Assembly: GCA_900752285.1 (NCBI GenBank)
Contig: CAADUW010000005.1
Location: forward strand, 1 to 10,511
Length of the DNA stretch: 10,511 nt
DNA from: an uncultured Oscillospiraceae bacterium
GTDB taxonomy: Bacteria; Bacillota; Clostridia; Oscillospirales; Oscillospiraceae
Direction of reading: 5' to 3'
The notes beneath the pieces were generated by a model. That model was not told the origin of the DNA. It saw only the letters and a program-made list of their open reading frames with translations, and made no database searches. This document shows, in pieces, positions 1 to 7,307 of this stretch. Numbering within the stretch: position 1 is the first letter of the stretch; each line of letters starts with the position of its first letter. The translations under genes and the position numbers were made by a program.

Positions 1-2
1 TC

Positions 3-43
3 AAAAAATTAGGCATCCAAAACAGTTTCCTGTTTTAGATGCC
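3..43 (-). terminator. Bidirectional-looking intrinsic terminator hairpin at the left edge
   Basis: Arms 12-25 and 30-43 (GGCATCCAAAACAG / CTGTTTTAGATGCC) pair over 14 positions with one mismatch and a 4-nt loop, which is GAAA on the minus strand. On the minus strand the stem is followed two bases later by a run of six T (3-8). On the plus strand it is followed by a looser T-rich stretch (44-57). It lies about 130 bases beyond the main terminator of the repeat-protein gene. It may be a backup for that gene, or may be shared with a gene left of the window. Confidence 0.7.
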
Positions 44-173
44 CTTATTTCTATTTTAGCGCAAGCCAGCCCATGATGCAAACTTAATGACATTGGGCGA
101 TGAGCCTGACCCCAACATTTATTATAGAACCGGAATTTCTCAAATTTCAGAAAAAGGATTCTGTTCTGCCATA

Positions 174-210
174 CATAAAAATCGTGCCGGAGCGATTTGC
201 TCCGACACGA
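174..210 (-). terminator. Intrinsic terminator of the repeat-protein gene
   Basis: Arms 182-193 and 199-210 form a GC-rich 12-bp stem with one G-T wobble on the minus strand. The loop is short (194-198). On the minus strand the stem is followed by GATTTTTATG, with a T5 run at 176-180. It begins about 50 bases after the stop codon of the gene ending at 261, so it most likely ends that transcript. Confidence 0.85.
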
Positions 211-260
211 CCCAATTATTTGTGTTTTGTCTCTACCCCAACTATTGACATAGAGCTACT

Positions 261-2375
261 TTACGGCTCGATGAGAATGCTGCTGATATCGGTCATCTTT
301 TCACCAAGTGTAAAGGTGACGGACTTTCCGTCGTGGGTGAGCTTGCAGGTTTCACCGCTTTTGCCCTTTTCCAACAAATCGGAGAGCGTGAACGCGGAGG
401 CCGTTCCGCCGGTTTTAAAGATGATTTTCTCCACGCCCTGTGTCTTGAGAATGCTGAAGCCATTCAGCTTTCCAGTCAGTACGGCAAAGTCCGCAGCTGC
501 GGTGATGGTCAGCACGCTGTCCTTCTTTTCGGCCTCGTAGGGAATGTCCTTCCCGTCCCTGTCGGTCACGCGGTAGAGGGGGCTTTGCTTGGGATTTGTC
601 TCGTCGGGCTCTTCATTGGCAGGCTCCGGCTCGGGCACAACAAGCGTGCCGATCCGGAACTCCACCGTCTCTTCTCCCAGCCGAACCACGCAGGTGACCG
701 GATAGGTACCCGGCGCGGCGGGAACGGTCTCACTGCCGCCGTAGAGGATCTTCTCCACGGCACCCTCGCCCTCCGCCGTAACGGTAAATTCGCCGTTTTC
801 GCTGCGGATATCCAGTCTGGTCAGGTTTTCCGGCTCTCCGTCGTGGTTTTCTCCGCTCAGGCGCATGTTGATGTAGTCCTTCAGCGCTTCCGTATCGCTG
901 CCGTTTATGCCGTTGATCGTCACATCCGGGCCGATCACGTAATGACCGTTGTCGCTCTCATGGTTGCTGCTCTGACTGTCGCCAATATAACCGATGGAAT
1001 TCTCATCCAGTGTGTATTTGATTTCTTTCGTATTGTAATCAAAGTGGACGTCGTCATCGTCAAGCATACCTGTAGTAACATGCGCATTCCCTAGGATGAA
1101 AATGGTTCCTGTCATTTCATTTTTCTCATCGCTGCCAATGGCGGCGGCACAGTCACCTGCGATAGCGGTGACCTGCGCGTTGTCCTGGATGATGATCAGT
1201 CCGGCCATGCGATCTTCCTCACCGGCACCGATGCCCGCACCTTCATCCTCGCCGATCGCCGTCACCTTTGCACTGTCCCGGAGGATGATTCTGCCGGTGG
1301 AGGTAATGGAGCCATCCTGTCCCGCGCCGATTCCTGCACCGTCGTCGTCGCTTCCTGCGGTTACCTGCGCGCTGCCGCCGACGGTGATGGTGCCGGATAC
1401 GTCCCCATCCTCTCCAGAGCCGATACCGGCGCCGCTGCTTTCACTCCACGCGGTTACCTTCGCACTGCCACCGATGGTGATGGTGCCGGATACGTCCCCA
1501 TCCTCTCCAGAGCCGATACCGGTGCCGTCGACTCCACTCCACGCGGTTACCTGCGCATTGCCGTCAATGGTGATGCTGCCGGACATATTGTCGTCATCGC
1601 CGGAACCGATGCCTGCACCGTCCCAGCCGCTTCCGGCCGTAACCTGCGCATTGCCGCTGATGGTGATGCTGCCGGACATATTGCCGCCCTCGCCGGAGCC
1701 GATACCCGCACCGTCCTCCTGGCTGAAGGCGTTGACCTTTGCGTTTTCGTCAATGGTGATGCTGCCGGACATATTGCCGTTATAGCCGGAACCGATGCCT
1801 GCACCGTCACCATAGAAATCATCTTTCCTGTCATCTTCCGTGGTGACGGTGGCGCTGCCGGTAATATGGATTTTACCGGACATGTCTTCATCCTCGTGGC
1901 TGCCGATCTTGGCGTTATCGTTATAACCATCTTCATTATCGCCGATCTCGGCCTTCAGAGAGCCGCTGCCGGTGATGGTCACATCGCCGTCGGAGACGTG
2001 CAGGCCGGAGCCGCTTTCGGAGAAAATCTTGTTGTCTCCCTCCAGCGTGATGTTCGCGCTGGAGCTGCCCACGTCAATGGCGTCGCCGCTGCTGCTGATG
2101 TTTACATCCTCAATGGTGACGTTTGCCGTCGCATCGCCGGAGGTATTAATGGTGATGGCGCTGCCGGTAGCGGCTGCGCTGTCGCGCTGCTTGATGACAG
2201 GCGCGTCGTCCGCAACGGGTGCGCTGCCGCCCTGAGATACCGTCTGCCCGGAGCTGTCTGCACTTACGGTGATGTCGCCGTCCTCCAGATACCAGTCTGC
2301 GGCAAACACAGACATGGGCAGACTTGCCATCAGCACCAGCGCAATCACGCTCGACAGGAACCGTTTCAGTTTCAT
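261..2375 (-). CDS. Secreted repeat protein with 31-residue GAGIGSG repeats (probable beta-helix, surface or extracellular)
   Basis: This encodes 704 residues. I chose the ATG at 2375 because it follows an AAGGAGA Shine-Dalgarno (2387-2393) and opens a clear Sec signal peptide: MKLKRF, a hydrophobic core at residues 7-24, and a probable cleavage after A25 or A26. Residues 27-165 are Ser/Thr/Asp-rich strands. Residues 166-435 hold about nine coils, each with a strand such as SGSITI, a second strand such as NAQVTA, then GAGIGSG and an acidic EDGD-like turn. Five coils (203-357) are exactly 31 residues apart. Residues 525-580 look like a small beta-sandwich, 581-599 are a Pro/Glu-rich linker, and 600-704 form a separate C-terminal domain. 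I see no LPXTG, SLH or dockerin motif and no C-terminal membrane segment, so anchoring is unclear. Such repeats resemble the carbohydrate-binding-domain or beta-helix proteins of gut Firmicutes, but no enzymatic residues are evident and I assign no function. It is a single-gene transcript with its own promoter and terminator. Confidence 0.9.
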   Translation of the reverse strand: MKLKRFLSSVIALVLMASLPMSVFAADWYLEDGDITVSADSSGQTVSQGGSAPVADDAPVIKQRDSAAATGSAITINTSGDATANVTIEDVNISSSGDAIDVGSSSANITLEGDNKIFSESGSGLHVSDGDVTITGSGSLKAEIGDNEDGYNDNAKIGSHEDEDMSGKIHITGSATVTTEDDRKDDFYGDGAGIGSGYNGNMSGSITIDENAKVNAFSQEDGAGIGSGEGGNMSGSITISGNAQVTAGSGWDGAGIGSGDDDNMSGSITIDGNAQVTAWSGVDGTGIGSGEDGDVSGTITIGGSAKVTAWSESSGAGIGSGEDGDVSGTITVGGSAQVTAGSDDDGAGIGAGQDGSITSTGRIILRDSAKVTAIGEDEGAGIGAGEEDRMAGLIIIQDNAQVTAIAGDCAAAIGSDEKNEMTGTIFILGNAHVTTGMLDDDDVHFDYNTKEIKYTLDENSIGYIGDSQSSNHESDNGHYVIGPDVTINGINGSDTEALKDYINMRLSGENHDGEPENLTRLDIRSENGEFTVTAEGEGAVEKILYGGSETVPAAPGTYPVTCVVRLGEETVEFRIGTLVVPEPEPANEEPDETNPKQSPLYRVTDRDGKDIPYEAEKKDSVLTITAAADFAVLTGKLNGFSILKTQGVEKIIFKTGGTASAFTLSDLLEKGKSGETCKLTHDGKSVTFTLGEKMTDISSILIEP
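1305..1769 (-). repeat. 93-bp in-frame tandem repeat, five regular units
   Basis: Five 93-bp units encode residues 203-357 of the secreted protein. The period shows directly in the recurring GGACAT at 1581, 1674 and 1767. It also shows in a 47-base block at 1383-1429 that recurs identically at 1476-1522. More diverged units flank the array on both sides, giving an overall repeat region of about 1071-1880 with spacings of 37, 33 and 31 residues. The near-identity of the central units suggests recent duplication or gene conversion. Confidence 0.9.
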
Positions 2376-2620
2376 TGGATAAATCGTCTCCTTCCTTGTC
2401 CCAACCCGTACCCTGCGGGTTGGCAGTTGGGGGACTGCATCGGGACAGAGCCCAATGCAATGGGGTACCCCATTGCAATTCCGTCTTTCCGGATCCATGC
2501 TCCGGAAACGGTTTCATACAGACTTGCAGAATACGTGTCTTTGCCGTTTGAGCCGAATTTGCCGCTGTAGCAATTGCACCTCCCGTAGTCCGTATTCATA
2601 TGTCTTTAATTCTGGCTTAT
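2376..2620 (-). promoter_or_regulatory. Long, highly structured 5' leader of the repeat-protein gene (unidentified RNA element)
   Basis: The predicted transcript starts near 2620, so about 245 nt precede the start codon. Several inverted repeats fill this stretch. A 7-bp stem pairs 2591-2597 with 2529-2535. A hairpin pairs 2501-2511 with 2481-2493 (11 bp with a 2-nt bulge). A perfect palindrome spans 2456-2477, each arm TGCAATGGGGT or its complement. A 5-bp hairpin pairs 2434-2438 with 2423-2427. An 8-bp perfect stem, CCAACCCG / CGGGTTGG, pairs 2416-2423 with 2401-2408, and it shares base 2423 with the 5-bp hairpin. I do not recognise a known riboswitch class. A reading frame from ATG 2599 also crosses the leader and ends at 2372. 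The element could be a cis-regulatory RNA, a dispersed repeat placed in the leader, or a small coupled gene. Confidence 0.55.
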
Positions 2621-2626
2621 AAACCA

Positions 2627-2655
2627 ATAATAACATAATCCATAGGCCCTGTCAA
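2627..2655 (-). promoter_or_regulatory. Sigma-A promoter of the repeat-protein gene
   Basis: On the minus strand a perfect TTGACA (-35, 2650-2655) is separated by 17 bases from TATTAT (-10, 2627-2632). The start of transcription would fall near 2620. It lies well past the suf-operon terminator at 2754-2798, so the repeat-protein gene is probably an independent unit. Confidence 0.85.
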
Positions 2656-2747
2656 GAAGAAAACTGCGCCAGGCAGCTGACAAAGATACCGTGCGTTGCC
2701 GGTTTGCAGAATATGAGCAGCAGAAAAGACGGTTTGAGTTTACTCCG

Positions 2748-2798
2748 GTGCAAAATGACGCATGTGCTCAAGGAACTGTGACCCTTGAGCGCATGCGT
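2748..2798 (-). terminator. Terminator at the end of the suf operon
   Basis: Arms 2758-2773 and 2783-2798 (ACGCATGTGCTCAAGG / CCTTGAGCGCATGCGT) pair over 16 positions with one mismatch and a 9-nt loop. On the minus strand the stem is followed by CATTTTGC, giving a short T4 run. It lies just after the decayed last gene of the suf operon, so it probably ends that transcript. The T tract is short, so efficiency is uncertain. Confidence 0.65.
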
Positions 2799-2819
2799 CT
2801 TGTTTGACTGTATAAAAAT

Positions 2820-3290
2820 TTTCCCGCCGTGACAGAAGTACCGCTGCATCGGGTGTGAGTATGGCAGGGGAGTGCATGTTACCGAATTGCCGTGAGCATG
2901 GTATCCTGATAGACTGTAACCGCTGTGAGCGCAGCCTCCGCTCCGATGCGCGGCCCCAGATAGGTCGTAAACCACGCAAGCGTAGCAGACCAGAGATGAA
3001 TTGCCAGAGCGACCGCTTTAACCCTTTTGTACTTTGGCTCAAAATCCGCATTCAGTGCCTTCAACAGAAAGCAGTAAAGAAAGCACCCAACTGCGCCCAG
3101 TCCGACGATCAGGGCAGGCTTCCACAATCCGTAGGCGCCGGACAGATAGAAAGGCCCTGTTGAACATGCCCGAGTCCGTTTTCTGAAGCGGAATGCACCC
3201 CAGCAGCCAGTCACCGGCAGCCATCAGAACCCCTCCGACTGCGCCGGGAATACACCATCGGATAAATTTTTCACTTTCTTCCCGCTGCAT
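2820..3290 (-). pseudogene. Frameshifted gene for a small membrane protein (DUF6796-like), last gene of the suf operon
   Basis: A start ATG at 3290 sits nine bases behind AGGAGGG, 33 bases after the sufU stop. The frame reads a membrane-protein beginning (RWCIPGAVGGVLMAAGDWLL), then becomes nonsense near residue 47. Moving one frame at the T3 run of the coding strand (plus-strand AAA 3150-3152) restores a good sequence: FYLSGAYGLWKPALIVGLG, FLYCFLLKAL and LAWFTTYLGPRIGAEAA. One extra base explains this. That frame stops at 2879. A third frame seems to continue with RQFGNMHSPAILTPDAAVLL, which suggests a second lesion near 2890, although this is weaker. Known relatives of this kind are uncharacterised multi-spanning proteins of gut Firmicutes. 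My family assignment is from memory and tentative. The C-terminal half appears missing. Confidence 0.65.
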
Positions 3291-3323
3291 GTTATTTCCC
3301 TCCTGTCGAGTTTCCGGACACGG

Positions 3324-3752
3324 TTACTTCTGCTCCTTCAGCGCCTCTTTCAGAGTCCGCCAGCCCAGCACCGCACACTTGACCCGGGCGGGCATGTGGG
3401 CAATATCGCGGAGTGCAGAGGCCTCTTCCAGACTGTCAATCTCCTCTTCCGACGCTTCCCCCTGAATCATTTTCAGGAAAGTCCCGCCAAGTCTCAGCGC
3501 GTCTTCCTTCTTTTTTCCGATAATCATGCCCAGCATGATATCCGCAGAGGCCTGGGAAATGGCGCAGCCGTCGCCCACGAAGGCACCGTCCGCAATTATG
3601 TCCCCGTCCAGCTTGAGCTTGAGAAAAATATCGTCGCCGCAGCTGGGGTTCACGCCCTCCAGCACAATGTCGGCATCCGGCAGATCATGTTTGAATTCCG
3701 GATGCAGATTGTGCTCGGTAAGAATTTCATTGTAAAAGCTTCTATTTTCCAT
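3324..3752 (-). CDS. sufU: SufU, zinc-dependent sulfurtransferase for Fe-S cluster assembly
   Basis: This 142-residue protein takes persulfide sulfur from SufS and passes it to the SufBCD scaffold. The family signatures are present: NPSCGD (C38, D40), GCAISQAS (C63), and ARVKCAVLGW (C126). These three cysteines and the aspartate correspond to the zinc ligands and acceptor cysteine of Bacillus subtilis SufU, whose spacing is almost the same. The segment around residues 97-115 matches the insertion that separates SufU from the IscU scaffold. The ATG at 3752 overlaps the sufS end by 11 bases and uses an AGGGAG inside sufS, so translation is probably coupled. No truncation or missing residue was seen. 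Confidence 0.95.
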   Translation of the reverse strand: MENRSFYNEILTEHNLHPEFKHDLPDADIVLEGVNPSCGDDIFLKLKLDGDIIADGAFVGDGCAISQASADIMLGMIIGKKKEDALRLGGTFLKMIQGEASEEEIDSLEEASALRDIAHMPARVKCAVLGWRTLKEALKEQK

Positions 3753-4956
3753 AACCCATTCGCTCCCTCAGTGTGGAAATACTGGCAAGCAGCCGATCCA
3801 CATCGGCTTCCGTATTATAAAATGCCAGACTGGCCCGTGCGGTGGAAGGATGCTTCAGATAGCTGAGCAGCGGCTGGGCACAGTGATGACCCGCACGGAT
3901 CGCAACGCCGTCACTGGCAAGAATTTCGCTGATATCGTGGGGGTGGACGCCGTCCACCGTAAAGGTGAGAATGCCGCAGTGTTCCTCGGGATTTTCCGAG
4001 CCCAGCACATGGACGCAGGGAATTTCCCGAAGTCCCGCCATGGCCCGGTGAGTCAGGGCCGTCTCCTGCCGATGCATTTCCGCAAAGCCAATATGATTTA
4101 CATAATCAATTGCCGCATGAAGCCCCACGGCACCGGCAGCGTTGACGGTACCGGCCTCAAACTTGTGCGGAAGCTCGGCATAGGTGGCACCCTCCCGGGT
4201 GACGGATTCGATCATTTCGCCGCCGGTCAGGAACGGCGGCATTTTGTCCAGCAGCTCCTCACGGCCATAGAGAACGCCGATTCCCATGGGACCATAGATC
4301 TTGTGCCCGGAGAAGGCAAAGAAGTCCGCCCCCAGTTCCTGTACATCCACCGGAATGTGGGGGGTGCTCTGGGCACCGTCCACTACCATCACGGCACCAA
4401 CGCGGTGGGCCAGCGCAGCAATCTCCCGGATGGGATTTACCTGGCCCAGAACATTGGAAACCTGGGTGCAGGCAACGATTTTTGTTCTGTCGGTGATGAG
4501 AGCTTTCACTTTGTTAAGGTCCAGACTCCCGTCGGCCTCGCATTCCATGAATTTGAGGGCAGCGCCGGTCTGACGGCAGACCATCTGCCAGGGAAGAAGG
4601 TTGCTGTGATGCTCCATGATGGAAACCAGCACCTCATCTCCGGCCTTTACATGGGAGAGCCCATAGCTGTAGGCCACCAGATTCAGCCCCTCGGTGGTGT
4701 TCCGCGTGAAGATAATTTCGCGGCTGCTTTTTGCGTTCAGAAAGTCCCTGACCGCCTTGCGGGCGCTTTCGTAGCTTTCTGTCGCGGCAACGCTCAGCGG
4801 GTACAGCCCCCGAAGCGGATTGGCATTCTCCGTTTTATAAAATTTCGTTACGGCGTCCAGCACGCACTGGGGGCGCTGGGCCGTTGCGGCATTGTCCAGA
4901 TAGGCAATGTTCTGGCTGACAAGCAGGGGGAAGTCGTTCCGGTACACATGTGCCAT
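3742..4956 (-). CDS. sufS: SufS, type II cysteine desulfurase
   Basis: This 404-residue PLP enzyme converts cysteine to alanine and holds the released sulfur as a persulfide. Visible residues are H116 in MEHHSN, D193 and Q196 in VVDGAQS, the Schiff-base lysine K219 in FSGHKIYGP, and the persulfide cysteine C359 in RAGHHCAQP. The short lobe around the cysteine and the RxGHHCA context mark the SufS/CsdA type rather than IscS/NifS. The ATG at 4956 lies one base after the sufD stop behind AGGAGG, and it gives the usual family length. The open frame extends upstream to 5148 but only through sufD, so the longer start is rejected. It partners with SufU, encoded immediately downstream. Confidence 0.97.
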   Translation of the reverse strand: MAHVYRNDFPLLVSQNIAYLDNAATAQRPQCVLDAVTKFYKTENANPLRGLYPLSVAATESYESARKAVRDFLNAKSSREIIFTRNTTEGLNLVAYSYGLSHVKAGDEVLVSIMEHHSNLLPWQMVCRQTGAALKFMECEADGSLDLNKVKALITDRTKIVACTQVSNVLGQVNPIREIAALAHRVGAVMVVDGAQSTPHIPVDVQELGADFFAFSGHKIYGPMGIGVLYGREELLDKMPPFLTGGEMIESVTREGATYAELPHKFEAGTVNAAGAVGLHAAIDYVNHIGFAEMHRQETALTHRAMAGLREIPCVHVLGSENPEEHCGILTFTVDGVHPHDISEILASDGVAIRAGHHCAQPLLSYLKHPSTARASLAFYNTEADVDRLLASISTLRERMGYGK

Positions 4957-4957
4957 C

Positions 4958-5863
4958 TTACAGCACCTCCTCCAGTTCGGTGAGAATAGCGGACTGGGCC
5001 GTTTCATCCCCAATCGTCCGGGCCAGCCGCTCGATGGCGGCGCGTGCCATAATTTTTTCCGCTTCCGCAGCACAAATGCCGCGGCTTTCAAAATAGAACA
5101 GAGTGTCCTCGCCCAGTTCACCGATGGTGGCGCCGTGGTTGCCCACAACGTTTTCCTCGGCGCACAGGATCAGCGGCACCGTTTTGTTGACAACGCCGTC
5201 CCCCAGCATCAGAACCGTTTCCTGTTCGTTGCCCACGGAGCCTGCGGAGCCACGCTTGAAGTCAATGGTTCCGCGGAAAATCTTTTTGGCGTCATCCTTC
5301 AGCGCACCGGCGGCGTTGATCTCACTGGTGGTTTTCTGACCCCGGTGGTTTACCACAAGGTTCAGGTCTACGGTCTGCTGCTTCTGTCCCAGATAGCCGA
5401 TTCCGGCGTGAAAGCCTGCGCCGTCACCGTTCAGTTCAAAATGACCGTCGCTGTACACATCGCCCCGGCCCAGCAGAATCTGAATCAGCTCCACCTGACC
5501 GTTTTTGGCGCATGCGCCGCTGGTTTCCAGGCGGAGAAGAGAATCCTGTGCCGTATTCTGAATCTGCACCAGCCGTACTTTCGCATTCTTCTCAATGTGA
5601 AGCGCCGTCCGTACCAGAAGGTTCTTTTCTGCCCGCAGCGTTTCAAATACGGTGACGGTTTGCCCCTCGGGTGCGTGGATGTCTACGGCCTTTTCACTGT
5701 ATTCGGTACTGCCCGAGATTTCAAGCCGCTCGACCTGTCCGGCAGCGGTGATCCGTTCCGTTCCCAAATCATCGGCCTGTCCCCAGGCAAGGGCAGTTTC
5801 ATTGACACCCAGCCGGTTCCAGGTGCGGGTCGGGAGCCGGTTGAGCAAAACTGTTTCGTTCAT
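4958..5863 (-). CDS. sufD: SufD, short form, subunit of the SufBCD Fe-S scaffold
   Basis: This 301-residue beta-helix protein pairs with SufB in the SufBC2D complex. The C-terminal core is clear: NHGATIGEL with H243, equivalent by context to the functionally important histidine of Escherichia coli SufD, then LFYFESRGI. A conserved-looking C234 lies just before. The ATG at 5863 is preferred because AAAGGAG lies seven bases upstream. A start at 5884 would overlap sufB and lacks such a site. The protein is about 120-130 residues shorter than the SufD of Bacillus or E. coli, mainly because the N-terminal helical region is reduced. Short SufD forms are common in Clostridia, so I do not read this as truncation. 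It starts 13 bases after the sufB stop. Confidence 0.93.
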   Translation of the reverse strand: MNETVLLNRLPTRTWNRLGVNETALAWGQADDLGTERITAAGQVERLEISGSTEYSEKAVDIHAPEGQTVTVFETLRAEKNLLVRTALHIEKNAKVRLVQIQNTAQDSLLRLETSGACAKNGQVELIQILLGRGDVYSDGHFELNGDGAGFHAGIGYLGQKQQTVDLNLVVNHRGQKTTSEINAAGALKDDAKKIFRGTIDFKRGSAGSVGNEQETVLMLGDGVVNKTVPLILCAEENVVGNHGATIGELGEDTLFYFESRGICAAEAEKIMARAAIERLARTIGDETAQSAILTELEEVL

Positions 5864-5876
5864 ATCCAAACTCCTT

Positions 5877-7292
5877 TCAGCCAATGCTGCCTTTCATCTC
5901 CAGACGGATGAGGTTATTCATTTCCACGGCGTATTCCAGCGGCAGCTCCTTGGATACATTGTCGGCAAAGCCGCTGACGATCAATGCGCGGGCATCCTCT
6001 TCACTCATGCCGCGGCTCATCAGGTAGAACACCGCTTCGTTGCTGATAGCGCCGATCTTGGCCTCGTGACCGATTGCCGCGTCCTTTGTGCGGATGTCCA
6101 TGGCCGGGATAGTGTCGGAGCGGGACTCGGAGTCCAGCATCAGCGACTGGCAGGACACAGAGGATTTGGCACCCTTCGCGCCCTTTTCCACTACCACGCT
6201 GCTGCGGAAGGTGCTGATGCCGCCGCTCTTGCTGATGGAGCGGGTGTTCATAAAGGAGCTGGTGTTTTTGCCCACGTGTACGACCTTGGCACCGGTATCC
6301 AGATTCTGCCCCGCACCGGCGAAGGTGACGCCGGTAAATTCCATGCGGGAGTTGTCGCCCTTGAGGATGCTCATGGGGTACAGGCAGCCCACATGGGAGC
6401 CGAAGGAGCCGGAAACCCACTCGATGGTGCCGCCCTCCTCCACCAGCGCCCGCTTGGTGTTCAGATTGTACATGTTCTTGGACCAGTTTTCAATGGTGGA
6501 ATAGCGGAGCTTAGCACCTTTCTTCACATACAGCTCCACGCATCCGGCGTGGAGGTTTGCCACGTTGTACTTCGGAGCGGAGCAGCCCTCGATAAAGTGC
6601 AGGCTGGCACCCTCGTCCACGATGATAAGGGTATGCTCAAACTGACCGGCCCCCTTGGCGTTGAGGCGGAAGTAGGATTGCAGGGGGATGGAGAGGTGTA
6701 CACCCTTGGGCACATACACGAAGGAGCCGCCCGACCACACCGCACCGTGGAGCGCCGCAAACTTATGATCCCGGGGCGTTACCAGCTTCATGAAATACTT
6801 GCGTACCATGTCGGCATATTCACCCTTCAGGGCGCTTTCCATATCGGTGTAGACAACGCCCTCGGCGGCAACGGAGTCCCTGACATTGTGGTACACCAAC
6901 TCGGAGTCATACTGCGCGCCCACACCGGCAAGGGATTTCCGCTCTGCCTGGGGGATGCCCAGCCGCTCAAAAGTCTCCTTGATGTCCTCCGGCACGTCTT
7001 TCCAGTCGTTGCGCATTTTGGTGTTGGGACGGACGTAGGTGGCGATATGATCCATATCCAGTCCCGCAATAGATGGGCCCCAATCGGGAACCTTCAGTTC
7101 ATTATAAATCTGGAGGGATTCCAGCCGGAACTGCTGCATCCACACAGGATCGTCCTTCTCTTTGGAGAGTTTTTCCACGATCTCCGGGGTCAGGCCGGAC
7201 TCCATGCGGTACGCATCGTTCTCCGTGTCCCGGATGTCGTAGACGCTGCGGTCCACGTCTTCCACATAGGTTTTTTCTTTCTGATCTGCCAT
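5877..7292 (-). CDS. sufB: SufB, Fe-S cluster scaffold protein
   Basis: This 471-residue protein is the main scaffold on which the nascent cluster is built and the binding partner of SufC. Recognisable landmarks are LKVPDWGP near residue 66, VYHNVRDS near 133, YVPKGVHLSIPLQSYFR at 193-209, and the beta-helix core. The catalytic-type residues are C381 in SVSCQSLMLD and H409-E410 in GHEAKIGAIS, followed by FYLMSRGM. C381 and E410 have the same spacing as C405 and E434 of E. coli SufB. The ATG at 7292 follows GGGAGG inside a 15-base gap after sufC. The protein is full length with no anomalies. Confidence 0.97.
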   Translation of the reverse strand: MADQKEKTYVEDVDRSVYDIRDTENDAYRMESGLTPEIVEKLSKEKDDPVWMQQFRLESLQIYNELKVPDWGPSIAGLDMDHIATYVRPNTKMRNDWKDVPEDIKETFERLGIPQAERKSLAGVGAQYDSELVYHNVRDSVAAEGVVYTDMESALKGEYADMVRKYFMKLVTPRDHKFAALHGAVWSGGSFVYVPKGVHLSIPLQSYFRLNAKGAGQFEHTLIIVDEGASLHFIEGCSAPKYNVANLHAGCVELYVKKGAKLRYSTIENWSKNMYNLNTKRALVEEGGTIEWVSGSFGSHVGCLYPMSILKGDNSRMEFTGVTFAGAGQNLDTGAKVVHVGKNTSSFMNTRSISKSGGISTFRSSVVVEKGAKGAKSSVSCQSLMLDSESRSDTIPAMDIRTKDAAIGHEAKIGAISNEAVFYLMSRGMSEEDARALIVSGFADNVSKELPLEYAVEMNNLIRLEMKGSIG

Positions 7293-7307
7293 AAGGCGCC
7301 TCCCGAT

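Noticed and set aside
1096..1785. 229-codon plus-strand frame with its own regular Pro/Ser repeats
   Set aside because: Its periodicity is just the antisense reading of the 93-bp repeats of the secreted protein.
1071..1880. The regular repeats considered as a CRISPR array
   Set aside because: The 93-bp units are contiguous, in frame and coding, with no unique spacers and no cas genes.
261..2498. Longer start (2498) for the repeat protein
   Set aside because: The extra 41 residues come from the palindromic leader and would bury the signal peptide. The ATG at 2375 has a good Shine-Dalgarno and begins the signal peptide.
2376..2620. Leader considered as a c-di-GMP (GEMM) riboswitch because of GGCAAA and GGCAAAG blocks
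   Set aside because: The spacing and the paired partner sequences of that class are not present.
3850..4983. 377-codon plus-strand frame opposite sufS
   Set aside because: It is antisense to a complete, motif-verified sufS and its translation has no family features.
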